A stretch of 41,475 bases of DNA from Mycoplasma anseris ATCC 49234 (GTDB lineage: Bacteria; Bacillota_I; Bacilli_A; Mycoplasmatales; Metamycoplasmataceae). This document shows, one piece after another, positions 18,391 to 29,346 of this stretch. Where the stretch lies: NCBI RefSeq assembly GCF_000702805.1, contig NZ_JNJX01000009.1:1-41475 (forward strand), read 5' to 3'. The notes below the pieces were generated by a model, which was not told where the DNA came from, made no database searches, and saw only the letters and a program-made list of their open reading frames with translations. The position numbers and the translations under genes are program-made. Position 1 is the first letter of the stretch, and each line of letters starts with the position of its first letter.

Positions 18391-19869
18391 TTAATGTAAT
18401 CCCGGCGGACGATCTGGTGTTCTTGGCGGACGATCTGGTGTTCTTGATGAATTAACTAATGATGACAAATCATTTACATTGGTTTGTAATTTTGTTATTT
18501 TACTTTCTAAAGTAGCAACTTTATTAATTAGGTTTTTCAATTTCTTTAATTCATCTTTAACATTAAAAACATCTTTACCAGAAGTAATAACTAAATCACT
18601 TCCCAAAATTGTGGTTTTTTCTTCATCACTGCCCTCTTGAAAAATAAATTCAGCATAACCGTCTTTAATAACGGTAGAGTTTTCAAAGTCAGCTCTAATT
18701 GTTAAAGCATAATTATAGGGACTTATACTAAAAATTGTTTCTGTTTGACTTAAATCTTCACTATCTATTTGCCTAAAAACTTTATTAATTTCATTTAAAA
18801 CATAATCATTTATAGGTTTAGGTTTATTAGCTTCTAATAAATTTAAACGACTAGTTAAATAATTAATTTTGCTATTATTATCACTAGCAGTTGCATGATA
18901 TTTAGCATTAAGGTCATTAAACTTTTTAAGGGTTTCAGCATCAGCTGTTGTATTAGCTGTTAGGGCTGCTTCTAAAGCATGAGTTTTTGCTTTAGCTTCT
19001 TCTATATTTTGATTTAATAAAATTATTTTACTTTGACTATCTACAACGCTATCATTTAATAAATTTAATTTTGTATTAGTTGGCTCTAAGTTATCATGAA
19101 TTAATTGGATAGTTGTGGTTTGTAAATTATCAGTTTGTCTTTCTAAATCTCTTACACTTTGTTTAATGCTAATAAATGTAGCGTCATTTTTGGTTTGGTA
19201 TAAATCAGTTTTATTATTAGCTTCATTTATTTGATTTGCTAAATTATTAAAGTTATCATTTATTAATGTGGTGTGTTTCTGTAATTCTAAATTAATCTCG
19301 TCGTTTTTAGCTTTTTCTACTTCAATAATTAAACTGTTTTTAAATCTCTCAAATTCCTCATAACTTGGGTGATTTTTTAATATTTCCGCAATAATATCAG
19401 GGCTATTTAATTCATATCAGTTTGAGTTATTTAAATACAAAATTGCTTCTGGACTTAATAACTTAGTAACTTCATTAAATTTTTTAATATCCCCAATATT
19501 AGCATAACCTCCAAAACTTAAATAAGTTTTATCGGCAAACTCCGGTCAGACATTATTAAAAATTCGATACCTTAATTCACTATATAATGCGCCTTTTAAA
19601 TTCTCAGCATTAGTTTTGCCCACTTCATTTATAAATGCCTCATAATCTGCTGATTTATATTTTTCTGGCAATTGTCCTAAAAGGTTGTTAATGGTGTGAA
19701 AAATGCTGATGGCTAAGTGATTAAAAAGTTTTTCCCTATCATTTTCATAATCTGGGTTTAACTTTAAAATCTTATTAGGAACTTTAAAGTTTTCTGCTGA
19801 AATAATCCCAAATTCTAAAAAGTCATCTAAGGTTATTCCGTATCTGATTAGTTCTTCCGTTTTAATCAT
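18391..19869 (-). CDS. Long coiled-coil prophage structural protein (fibre-like)
   Basis: 492 residues; function not recognised. An N-terminal folded part (about residues 1-150) precedes a long stretch of Asn/Leu/Lys heptads (about residues 155-330, e.g. NDNFNNLANQINEANNKTDL). A short beta-rich region (DYVLNEINKVFRQID... IKDGYAEFIFQEGS) and a second coiled coil follow. It ends in a GC-richer tail with two copies of RTPDRPP and GLH. The arrangement recalls trimeric fibre or appendage proteins. Position after capsid and before the membrane coiled-coil gene supports a virion role. Two Trp codons are TGA. Confidence 0.72.
18404..18445 (-). repeat. Two tandem 21-bp units encoding RTPDRPP
   Basis: GGCGGACGATCTGGTGTTCTT occurs twice without a gap (18404-18424, 18425-18445). 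Its base composition is much richer in G+C than the surroundings, and the unit length keeps the reading frame. Confidence 0.92.
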
Positions 19870-19870
19870 G

Positions 19871-21208
19871 TTATTTTGCTCCTATTAATTTTAATGAACT
19901 AGAAATATGATTTGATTTCTTGGTTCATTTTGTATTCTTTTGGTGTCTTCTTACTCAATGTTCTGTTCTTCATTTAACTTTTTTACCTCTAGCTGTCTTA
20001 TATTCATTAATTAAGATATTGCCAAAATCCCTCCCCCTAAAACTATTAATATGTTGCTTATAAAACTCTAATGATTTATCATCAAGTTGGTTTTTTCAAA
20101 CCAATGTTTTTCTAATATTTTCATAATGACTTAATGCCTCAAATTCAGCTGCTTCAACCATAGCATGCCTCTTATTTTCTCTTTTATTTACGTCTACTCT
20201 TAATTTATTAAAATCCCAACCCCAAGAAATGTTATCAATGTAATATTTTCCAGCACTAGGGGCTTTAATGAATTCTTCAAATTCATGTGTGTAAATCTCT
20301 TTAGCCCCTTCTCTACGGATTAGTTTTTTATTATTTGTTGTAGCTTGATTAAATAAAATAAAATAAGTAAAAATATTTAAGTTCTTGGTTGCTTCTGTTT
20401 CTGGTAAAGGTTTCAGTGCATAAATTCATTTGCTATTTAGAAAAATGGTGTTTTTGTCAGCTTGTGGGTTTAATTCTTTATTTTTGTCAAAATGTTTAGG
20501 GTTTGCTTTTTTAATGGTGTCTAAATTAATTTTTTGGTTTTTATCCCAAAGATTATTAAATAATTTAGTTTTTGATTTCTTAATTAATGACGTTGTTTCA
20601 TTAGCAAAAAACTTTGTCGCATTAAGTGGGTTATTTTTAGCATTTACTAACACTTCTACATTATTTTTTAATACTAATGTAGCAGTTGTTATTTTGGAGG
20701 CTAAATGAACCACTTTTTGCACTTTAGGAGCTATTTTTGCCACTTTTGAAACTGCTTTGATACTAGCATGTTTTAAAATGTCAATTGAAGTTTCTACAGG
20801 GCTTGCTATTATGTTAGTAGCTGTTTTAAAAACTTGTTTACCAGTATTAACATATTTAACACCCTTGGCAACATATTTGCCTAGTTTAGAAAAGGCGGAA
20901 AGTCCTAAAATAGTGGAAACCCCGCCTTTTAATACCGCCATTCCTATGTCTTTTCATTTGATCTCTTTATTATCAAAATAATCAAAAGCAAGTTCTAACG
21001 CGGTGTTTAAAACCAGCCCAATAGCAGCACCACCAATAAAACCAGTAAATAAATTCACTACCCACACAACAATATCAATACCTAAACTTAAAGCTATTTT
21101 TAAAGCTATTTTTAAAATGTCTTTGGCAATTGATTTTGCAATTTTAATACTTTTATATGGTGAAAGCGCTTTTAATGGGGTGTTATGGGTTTTTCCTAAA
21201 ACATACAT
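19871..21208 (-). CDS. Prophage protein with N-terminal hydrophobic helices, unknown function
   Basis: 445 residues after TGA is read as Trp (20952 and 20423 regions and several near the end). Residues 25-70 form amphipathic then hydrophobic helices rich in Gly (DIVVWVVNLFTGFIGGAAIG), with a second weaker segment near residue 95. The middle is Lys/Ala/Val-rich helical. The basic, Trp-rich C-terminal 130 residues (SAGKYYIDNISWGWDF, RHAMVEAAEFEALSHYENI) look globular. It lies directly after the major capsid gene, with no clear Shine-Dalgarno. Candidates are a minor head or DNA-ejection protein or a membrane-active virion protein. No family is recognised. Confidence 0.7.
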
Positions 21209-21219
21209 TTATTAATGGC

Positions 21220-22125
21220 CTATAAAATGGCTTTTTGTGAAAAAGTTTTAATTAATGATTTGTAGGCAATTCCATTTGCATATGTTGCTTCAAAATATAC
21301 CCCTTGGTCTTCACTTAAATTATCAATTTTTCCAGCTGATGCTGCAATAAATCTTAATCCACCAATACATGAAAATTCAGTTGCAATAATTGCTTTTGTT
21401 TCATTTAAATATGGATTTGAAATAATTTTATAACCCCCGATATGAGTAACAGTTGAAGCTCCCCCATCAAATGATAATAAAGCACGATTGCCTATAATTC
21501 CACTAGTTGCAATCTTATCTAAAATTTCAGGGCTTACTAAAATTACCACTTTATCTGCTGCAACTAAATCAATTCCTTCTGATTTATCCTTTGTTAATGT
21601 TAGTTCAGTTGCTTCTTTTACTAAGGTGGTATAAATTTCTAAACCGCTTAATTTTTCAAAATCTAAAGTTTTTTTATTAGATGGCAATGCTGCTTTTTCT
21701 ACCATTTTAAAACTTTCTCTTTCAAATGTTTTATTAAATTGGTCAATAAAATATTCCATTTTTTTGCTTGCTAATAATGGTAAATCTTGGTTCATCAATG
21801 CTGCTGCTTCAATTGCTTCTGCTGATGTAAAAGGTGTTTCTCATTCTACAGCAATTTTTTCGCCTTGGGTTCATTTATCAAATTTACCAGTTCCTAATTC
21901 ACTTTTACGTTTTAATGCACCTGATTGTGCTTTTGAAAATCATACTGTTAATTCATTAGCAGTAGTAATTTCATTTCCCTTACACAATTCTAAAAAGACG
22001 TTTTTATTTACTGTTTGTCCTAAGATTTTAGCTCTAGCAATATCATCAAGTTTAATATCTTTTTTAGTGCTTCCGTCAGCATTGGTATAGCTTTGTAGTC
22101 ATAATTGTTTACTTAATTCATTCAT
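21220..22125 (-). CDS. Major capsid protein (HK97-like), putative
   Basis: 301 residues. It directly follows a scaffold-like gene and the portal module, where the capsid gene is expected. The sequence has the feel of an HK97-fold protein: a long helix region (EAIEAAALMNQDLPLL, KMEYFIDQFNKTFE), then DLVAADKVVILVSPEILDKI and beta-rich THIGGYKIISNPYL and EFSCIGGLRFIAASAGK. The start at 22125 is chosen over the ATG at 22130, whose frame closes at once. Its Shine-Dalgarno (AAGGAG) lies in the last codons of the scaffold gene, so expression is coupled. Four Trp codons are TGA. Confidence 0.75.
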
Positions 22126-22131
22126 ATCATT

Positions 22132-22668
22132 TTACTCCTTTGTAATTGCTCCATTCACATTCTTAAAACCTTGTTTGGTTAAAATAGGTGTGGTATCTTG
22201 GTTGTGGTTTAATCCTTGTGGTTTATTAATTGCATATCCTTCATTTTCAGCAAAGTTTAATAATGATTGTTTAATGTTGCTTAAATCTAAATTTGCTAAA
22301 TCAAAACCACTTTTTTCAAAATCTCTTTTAATTCCCAAATTTTGTCATTCACTTTTTATTAATTGATTTAATTTATTAATAGTTTCAGTTTGCTTTTGGT
22401 TTATTAATTCATTTTCATTTTTTAACATTTCAAGGGCTTGTTTGTTTTCCTTGTCTATTTCTTGTAATTGACTTATTTGTTGTTCTTTTGATTTTAAAAC
22501 TTTGTTTATATATTCTTCATGTTTGTCTTTAGTTTCAAAAATACTATAAACACCTAAGGCTTTTTTAAATTCCTCTGGTTTGCTTTCTAAAGTTAAATTA
22601 AACTGATTTAAAACGTCTTCTAAATTTAAGTTTAATGTTGTTGCAATCTTTTCAAAAATTTCTTTCAT
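22132..22668 (-). CDS. Putative phage scaffolding protein
   Basis: 178 residues from the ATG at 22668 (TAGGAG upstream). Mostly a long coiled coil (about residues 45-125: KSKEQQISQLQEIDKENKQ), flanked by an N-terminal helix pair and a short Asn/Gly-rich tail. Position directly before the capsid gene, length and coiled-coil character fit phage scaffolding proteins such as those of SPP1-like phages. One TGA reads as Trp (22342). Confidence 0.7.
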
Positions 22669-22731
22669 TATTTCTCCTAATATATTAGTTTTTATAATCC
22701 GTCTTTTTGGCAGCAGTTCCATTTTTGTTTT

Positions 22732-25035
22732 TTAGATTTTAATTATTGTCTTTGGTAAATCATTTGCAATTTTGTTTGATAAATTAAACACCACAGGTTT
22801 TTTATCATTAATTCTTATTTCTACTGAATCGTCAAAAATGCTATTAATTTCTATGTAATCTAAAACCTCATTATTATCTTGAAAATCAAATTCCAATTCA
22901 AAAACACTATCTAACCTACTGGTTCAATCGATATAAAATAATTTTTCAATTTCTTGGGAATTTTCTATTAAATGACTGACTTGATTCTTGTTAACAGCAC
23001 TTGAATCAACTTCATCATTTATTACTTCAAATTTAATTGAAATGTTAAATTTTAAATAATTTATATGGCTTCACCCTTCTTCGTCTTTAGCACTATCAGC
23101 AGAAAAGTTATTAAAGATATTTCAAAATAAGCTTGGGTTTTGGAATTCATATGTGATTGTTCTGGTTTTTTCAGGTAATGGGGTGTAATCTGTACCTTTT
23201 GGGGAACTATGCATTTCCACTTTGAAATTAACAGTATTAAAATCAATTTTGTCATTAGTGGTAATATAGTTATTATTTATTAAAAACTCTCTTAAATAAT
23301 TTCTTCAATCATAGTTATATTTTTCATATAAATCATTAAGGGCCTTATGTTTGGCAAAGCTTGCTTTATGTCTTAAATCAGTATAATAGTTCTGTAAACT
23401 AAAACTTCACATAATTGGTAAAAAGTTATTATTTGTATCTGCTAAAACATCATTTCATTGTTCTTGATATTTTCATTTATAAAATCAAAAATATGCTTTA
23501 AATTGTTTGAAGGGTGAGGAATTAAATAGATAATAATCCCTAACTGTTTCATTGCTTAACATTGATAAAGCTTTTTTATTAAATCCAAGATTAGTAAAAG
23601 TTATTCCACTTATGGTCTTTTTAATTCTTTTTTTAGGTTTAGGTTTTTCACTTGGGTTTTTTGGTTGATACCCTAAATAAAAAGGAAATGAGGCCCGTCT
23701 TTCATTTTCTAAAGCATTAAAAAATAAATAATTAAGGTTTAGGCTTTCTTTAGTATTAAATTCCACTGGTGAATTACTTAAATTAACTTCATTTAACTTA
23801 TTAGGCAATTCCTTAAAACTTAAAATATTTCCATTAAAATTAATTAACCCTTTATTAATATCACTTAATTTGATTTTACTGGTGATAGTAAGCCCATCTT
23901 CTAGTATCTCTCAGTTATATCATTCACTTTGAAAAACAAATTTTGCTTGTCTTTTAAATTCTTCATAATCATTAATGTTTTCTGGTGTTGATAAAAGTAG
24001 ATAAAAAGGAAGACCAATGTAATGTTCTGTATTAAAACCACCTTTTCAAGTGTGTTGACTTTTTATATAACTTGAAAGCATTAAAATAATTGTTTTAATT
24101 TTATTTAAGCTAACTTGATTATTAGCTCTTTTATAAATATCGATAATTTTATTAATTAAGTAATCACAAAAAGGTGCTGCATCATTGCCACTATAAAAAA
24201 TCGCTTTGAAATTTTCTTTTTGCTCTTTGGTATATCCTAAAAAACCCGATTGTAATACTAAACTTACAAAAATGCATTTATAAAGTGTTTCGGCGATTAA
24301 TGGTTCATTATCTCCAAAAAAATCATTTAATGAAAATTCCTTTTTTTCTTCATTTTCTAAATAGTCCAGAACATTGAAATTAATTATGTGTTTTCAAAAC
24401 TCAAAACTCCAAACTACTTTATTTTCATTAGCAATAATAGGGGTGGCTATTGTAGGCAAAAAATAGTTGTCTTTAACTTTGACATTATTAGGGGTGATTA
24501 TTTTACCAGTATTAGAAACAAACGAAATATTATTTATAAAACTAGTGGTGTTAAAACAAAGGGTCATTTTTTTTAAAATTTCTTGATCATCAAAATCTAC
24601 TATTTCAATTTTAAAATTATTGTTATTAATTGTTTTTAATGCTCTAATGTCATTTAATTCAATTGTTGTTAAACTTTCTTCATTATCGTCGTTGATTGTT
24701 CTTGTTAAACCATTAGCATAATAAAAGCAAGTTTCGGGGTTGGGTTTTTCATCAAAGGTATATAAATAAAATCCATTTTCTTCAATGACTTCATTAGTAA
24801 AAAATGAAATGCTATTAGTGTAATCATATTCAGTAAATATATCATTCATTTTTTCATTAATGTTTGTGTATAAATTTCCTGTTGTCCCATTTATGTTTTT
24901 ATAAAACTTTAGTTTTAAATTGGTGTTTATGTTTGTCCTAATTTGAAATATATTTTTATCATTAACATTTAATACTTTATATTGCTTTAATATTTTTGTA
25001 TTTTCAAAATTTTCTATTTCCGGAATATTAAACAT
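22732..25035 (-). CDS. Large prophage virion protein, unknown (767 aa)
   Basis: The longest gene of the element, with more than ten TGA codons read as Trp, so it appears as several pieces under the standard code. The start overlaps the portal stop (TAATG). It is Asn/Phe/Tyr-rich with alternating beta segments (NFKIEIVDFDDQEIL, FNGNILSFKELPNKL, KFNISIKFEVIND) and no transmembrane helix, repeat or coiled coil. Its place between portal and scaffold suggests a connector, collar or tail-like structural protein. No family is recognised. Confidence 0.75.
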
Positions 25036-26252
25036 TATTCTTCTTCCTCATTATTAAAACTTTCTTCTTTTTTAATTGTTGCTGTTTGTAATTGCAAATT
25101 AGGGTTTAAAGCCACACCATCATTATTAGTGTTATAAATAGCTTCTTGGCTCTTTAAATATTCGGTTGAAGAAGCAACAATTATTTTTAATTCTTCTTCA
25201 CTAACTTCATAATTTAGAATGTTTAATATCATTAATAAAAACTTTTTATAATAAATCTCTCTTAAGTTTGCTTTGGTTTCTAAATAATCTCCATAATTAG
25301 AATTTAAACTCTCTACTTCAGCATTATGCATATTTTTGGTTCCAAAATCAGCCGAATTCATTCTAAAGAATAAAGCGTCTTTAATTAGATAATTTAACTT
25401 ATCAATTTTTTGTAAAATGGATGCGGATAAAGTAGAACCTTGAAGCATGGTTAAAGGGGTGCCATTTTCTGAAAAAGCCATTTCATAGCCATTTACATTC
25501 ACAACCCTTTTATCAAGCTTATAAATGGCTTCTTCGGTCTTTTTGGCTGCTTCACTATTAATTGCACTGGTGATATATAAAAAAGGAGAAGAATAGAAGT
25601 TATCAAGCATTAACATTTCTAAACAATTGTCTAAAATTTGAAATAAAGAAGGGTCCACAATTTCTATATCGCTTATGCTCTTGTAATTGTTTTTAAATAT
25701 TACTCAAGGAATATAATCAACATTAATGCTATTAGAGTTAATAAAATAATTTACACTATTTAAAGACACTTGTTTTTTACTTACAACTTCTTCAGCATAT
25801 GCTTTATTAAATGAATTTGGGTATTTAGTTAAGTCATATTCTAAACATATGTTATAACGTGTTGTATTGCGCTCTATTTCATCAATTTGAACTAATAAAT
25901 AATAAAGCTTATTATTAATAAATTCTTGTCTTAAAACCTTTCCCAGTTTTAAAACTATTTCACCATTAAATTTAAAAACTCCAATTGCATATTTTCCATA
26001 TCTGAATAAGTTTTCTTCTAGGTATTGGATTAATTCCAAAAAGTTATTTTTTTCCAAAACTTCAAATAAAGATTTTTGGGCTTCTTGGTTTTTTAATTCT
26101 ATTTTTGGCATTTTGAAAGCTAATGAATTAACTTGAATTTTTGCCCCTAATTCGGTATATTGTTTTTTACTATTAGGTTTTATAAAATTTCCATTGCCAA
26201 AAAAATTATTTCTATGATTTTGATAATCTTTTAATAAATCGTTTAAAGCCAT
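25035..26252 (-). CDS. Phage portal protein, putative
   Basis: 405 residues, starting 1 nt after the terminase stop. The typical mixed N-terminal part (KPNSKKQYTELGAKIQVNSLAF, RYGKYAIGVFKF) is followed by a helical clip/stem region: SSPFLYITSAINSEA, then ILQKIDKLNYLIKDALFFRM and NAEVESLNSNYGDYLETKANLREIYYKKFLL. This pattern is common near the C-terminus of portals. The tail is acidic (NNEEEE). The order terminase-portal-scaffold-capsid supports the assignment. Two or three Trp codons are TGA. Confidence 0.75.
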
Positions 26253-26253
26253 A

Positions 26254-27900
26254 TTAATCCCTCTCTTTGTTTTCTTTCATTAAATAAAATTGATAACGGT
26301 AAGCAACCGAAGCAGACATTTCAAAAGCATTTATTAAGTCATAAATGTTTTTATTAACTTCTTCATTTCTTTTGTCTTCAAATGGGTTTATATATTGTTT
26401 TGCTAAATGGAAAAGTAATGATGAAGTTGCTTGATTAAAAGAAATAGCCCCAGTTTTAAGAATTCATTTTTCTCATTCTTGTCGGTTGATAATTCCAAAC
26501 TTTTGAGTTTTGGTGTCTCTTCTATTTGCTTTGGTGGCAAACATTTTTAAATTAGCTCTTCGCATTAATAAATTTAGATCCTCAATAATAATGTCGTTAT
26601 CACAATAAATAATGTTTGTGATTTCCTCAGCATTAAAAGCAATGTGGTCAGCATATTTTTCAAATATAGTTTTATTAGAAGCTTCTAGTAATTGAATTAG
26701 CTTTTTATTAATGTTGTTTCTATTTTTGATAGTCAAAAAGTTTTTAATATCTTCACAAAGTTGATAAACATATATAGTTCCGTCATCCAGTAAAAAGATC
26801 CTTACTCAACTGGAGTTGTCAATCATGCCAGCGTCAAACCCGTCAAAAATCCCTAATATTTTTTTATTCTTTAAAATTTTTGAAGTTTCATTAATTATTA
26901 TGTTTTTATTAATTTTTCCTTCTTCATTAAAAATTATGTCTTTCAAAAAATAACTTTGATTACTCGTATCATCCATAAAGGTAAAACCACAAATGGTAAT
27001 TAATCACTTTTTATAATTTTGTTTTTTAAGTTGTTCTGCTGCTGCTCTTTGTAATTTAGAGAATTGTTTTTCCGGAACAAAATTTTTATGATACATAGTG
27101 ACGATAATCCCAATATCTTCAAAATCTTTGTCCTCTTTTTGAATAAAACTTTTTTCATTAAGTTCAGTTAAAACACTATCATTTAATTTATTTTGTGAAT
27201 TTACTAAAGGGATTACTTTGTTGTGATAATCCTTAATTAAAAAGTGTTCGATTGTGAAAATGTTGTATAAAAATTTAAGTTTGATTTTAAAGTTATCAGG
27301 TGCAGCTAATCTCTCTATGGTGTTTGCTCTTAATAAGGGCAATTTTTCTCTTTGGATATCATAAAACTCTTCTAATTGGTGAGTTTGTTTTTTGCTATCA
27401 CTTGGATCTTCAATTGGTTCATCAATTACTAATTCTCCCCAAAAGAAATCGTTTTGTTTTAGGGTTATCCCTTGAAATGCTTGCATACTTTCTCAGTTCT
27501 CGAAAAGAATGCACCGACCCGCTCCTCCGTCATCATAAACTCAATATAAACCACTATCAAAAATTTTAAAAAATGGGGTAAAATCCAAATTATGAACATT
27601 TTTTAAAAAACTTAAAACCTTTTCGAAAGTAGGTCGTAATGTTTTTTTAATGTGGTTATACTGGTTACGGCACCATAAACTACAGAAATTAATTTCATTA
27701 ACAATTCTATAAATGCTTATAACAGCTTGCCCAAATGATTTTGATACCCCTTTTGCTCCTGCATGGATTTCTATAACTGAATTTGATTTAAATGCCTCAT
27801 ATGCTGGGTTTGCATCTAAATCAGTGTATTTTAAAATTTCATATAATTTTTCTTCAGTAAATTTTGGAGGTTTGATATTAAGGTTAAAATCCAAATCCAT
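26254..27900 (-). CDS. Phage terminase large subunit
   Basis: 548 residues; the ATP-driven DNA-packaging motor. The Walker A motif is HAGAKGVSKSF, a variant of the usual GxxGxGKS with Val-Ser before Lys. Walker B is GELVIDEPIEDP. The C-terminal nuclease half contains ILGIFDGFDAGMIDNSS (candidate metal-binding Asp) and YCDNDIIIEDLNLLMRRA. TGA codons (27538, 27001 and 26470 regions) read as Trp and join three pieces. GAGGT lies before the start. No small terminase subunit was recognised; a short or missing TerS is possible. Confidence 0.88.
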
Positions 27901-27909
27901 TTTTTACCT

Positions 27910-28281
27910 CTATTTTTGGGCTGCTTCTATTTCAGTTTTTAATTCTTTGTAGCTGACTTTTGGGGTTTCTGATTTGCCTTCACTTCTTCATTGCACTTTT
28001 TTGACGTTTAAAGTAGGTTGATATGTTTTTATTTCTCCTTGCTTTTTAAGCTCCATATTAAGCTCACCAGAAATAATCACCTGTTCTCCAGCACTTAAAG
28101 TTTTAAAGACATTAATAACTTCTTCATTAAAAGTAAAACACCATAAGAAAAATGGGGCACTGGTAGAACTTGAATTAAATTTCCCTAAAAAACCCGAATA
28201 AGTTTTCTGCTCTTCTTCTTTGTAAAATGCTTTTAAAATGGGTTCTTTAAAAACTTCAACAGCTAAAACTAAATTATTCAT
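27910..28281 (-). CDS. Single-stranded DNA-binding-like protein (OB fold), prophage
   Basis: 123 residues. It starts with MNNLVLAVEVFKEPIL. The segment SAGEQVIISGELNMELKKQG...YQPTLNVKKVQW resembles the last strands of the SSB OB fold. The tail is Lys/Glu-rich and lacks the classic acidic tip of host SSB. An AAGGAGG Shine-Dalgarno lies in the end of the helicase gene, whose stop it overlaps by 8 bp. Pairing with a DnaB-type helicase suggests phage DNA replication. Confidence 0.65.
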
Positions 28282-29086
28282 ATTCCTCCTTTTCCATATC
28301 AAGTTTTATTTCTTTCATGGTTTGGTTTTTTAAATTAAACTTTATAAATCCATTGGCATGTTTACCATGACGGTTTTTCTTAATTGTGAATTTTAGAATT
28401 TTTTTATTTTCATCTATGTCTATGTAATTTCAAATAAATGCCACAACATCAGCATCCTGCTCGATTGTTCCGCTATCTCTTAAGTCGCTTAGCATAGGTT
28501 CACCATCTTCATATTTGGCTTTCATTGTTCTTTTTTCAAACTCTCTTGAAAGTTGACTAACTGCTAAAATTGGTATGTTGTAGGTTTGCGCTATAACTTT
28601 TAAACTTCTTGAAATGTAGCTAACTTTTTCATACTCTTTATTTTTGCTTGCCCTTGAAGAGTTTAATAATTGGATATGATCGATAACAATAAGATTTATT
28701 TTTTTATTTTCCTTTACAAAATTTTTTATTTCTTTTTCAAGTCCCTCGATTGTTAAACTTGGCAAATCTATAAAAATTAAGTTTTGTGGGTTTTTGATTA
28801 TTCTTTTTGTTTGCTTTAATCTTTTTGCCATTTCCATAGCAGTCATTTCCAAACTTATAAAAAGCACCACTCCGTCACTTCTCTGATTATTAACGTTTAT
28901 GGCTATGTTTGTAACGAATGTCGTTTTGCCTACGCTTGGTCTTGCTGCTAAAATATAAAACTTATCTTTTTGTAATCCATTTGTTACTTTGTCAAAACTT
29001 TTAAAATGGGTTAATAACTTTTCTTGGGGGATTGATTTTAATAGTGCCATATGTTTTTTTAAAGTTAAGTAATTTACTCCATTCAT
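28274..29086 (-). CDS. DnaB-type replicative helicase, C-terminal ATPase domain only
   Basis: 270 residues against about 450 for host DnaB; the N-terminal primase-interacting domain is absent. Walker A is AARPSVGKTT, Walker B is LIVIDHIQLL. Typical DnaB motifs VSQLSREFEKR and SDLRDSGTIEQDADVV are present, then KFTIKKNRHGKHANG near the C-terminus. It is the first gene of the right operon, next to the right att repeat, with AAGGAG upstream of the ATG at 29086. It may load at a phage origin through another factor or act with host primase. Confidence 0.9.
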
Positions 29087-29102
29087 TTTTTTCTCCTTAG
29101 GT

Positions 29103-29156
29103 TAAAAGGGAACACCCCTTATTTTTTTTCTACCCCCCTTGAAGGGTAAAATGTAG
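29103..29156 (-). promoter_or_regulatory. Hairpin-rich leader of the right prophage operon
   Basis: On the minus strand, TACCC-loop-GGGTA and then AAGGG-GTGTT-CCCTTTT form two short G/C hairpins upstream of the helicase Shine-Dalgarno. They could be an attenuator. No convincing -10 box was found between them and the att repeat. Confidence 0.4.
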
Positions 29157-29179
29157 CTTTTCTTTCCAAAATTTAGCTT

Positions 29180-29194
29180 TTTGTATACAAAAAA
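29180..29194. repeat. Right attachment-site repeat (att core)
   Basis: TTTGTATACAAAAAA is identical to 14112-14126. It ends 13 nt before the infC -10 box. Confidence 0.85.
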
Positions 29195-29207
29195 CTACAA
29201 AATGTTA

Positions 29208-29213
29208 TATAAT
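29208..29213 (+). promoter_or_regulatory. -10 box (TATAAT) of the infC-rpmI-rplT operon
   Basis: TATAAT lies 14 nt right of the att core. The sequence at -35 distance lies in the att core itself and has no good consensus, which is common in mycoplasmas. Confidence 0.65.
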
Positions 29214-29219
29214 ACATTT

Positions 29220-29346
29220 GCTTTTATTAGCACAAGTAGATTCATTTCTCACCTTAGGGATTTTTCTCTGGGTTGCTACAAGAAAGATTTTTGTAGTTTT
29301 TGGGAAGTGGATAAACCACTTTTTTATTTATTTTAAGGAGAAAGTT
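29220..29346 (+). promoter_or_regulatory. infC leader with attenuator-like hairpins
   Basis: A hairpin CTACAA (29276-29281) / TTGTAG (29291-29296) is followed by AAGTGG (29305-29310) / CCACTT (29316-29321). A TTTTTATTT run directly follows, then the Shine-Dalgarno. The second hairpin has the form of an intrinsic terminator inside the leader. Firmicutes control infC-rpmI-rplT through an L20-binding leader; this may be the mycoplasma equivalent, but the L20-binding fold was not identified. Confidence 0.5.

Larger units (their letters stand above)
14112..29194. mobile_element. Integrated 15.1 kb mycoplasma prophage
   Basis: The element is bounded by identical 15-bp direct repeats and contains 15 genes, all on the minus strand. 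They include a tyrosine recombinase, terminase large subunit, portal, scaffold and capsid genes, a DnaB-type helicase and an SSB-like gene. Size and content resemble the roughly 15 kb temperate phages known from mycoplasmas (MAV1, phiMFV1), but I could not compare sequences. TGA is used for Trp throughout, so the phage is adapted to this host code. All 15 genes look intact. No lysin, tail-tape or CI-like repressor was recognised. Confidence 0.9.

Noticed and set aside
29218-29346. N-terminal extension of IF-3 by 43 residues
   Set aside because: The extension covers the leader hairpins, starts at the presumed transcription start and has no ribosome-binding site. The Shine-Dalgarno points to ATT at 29347.
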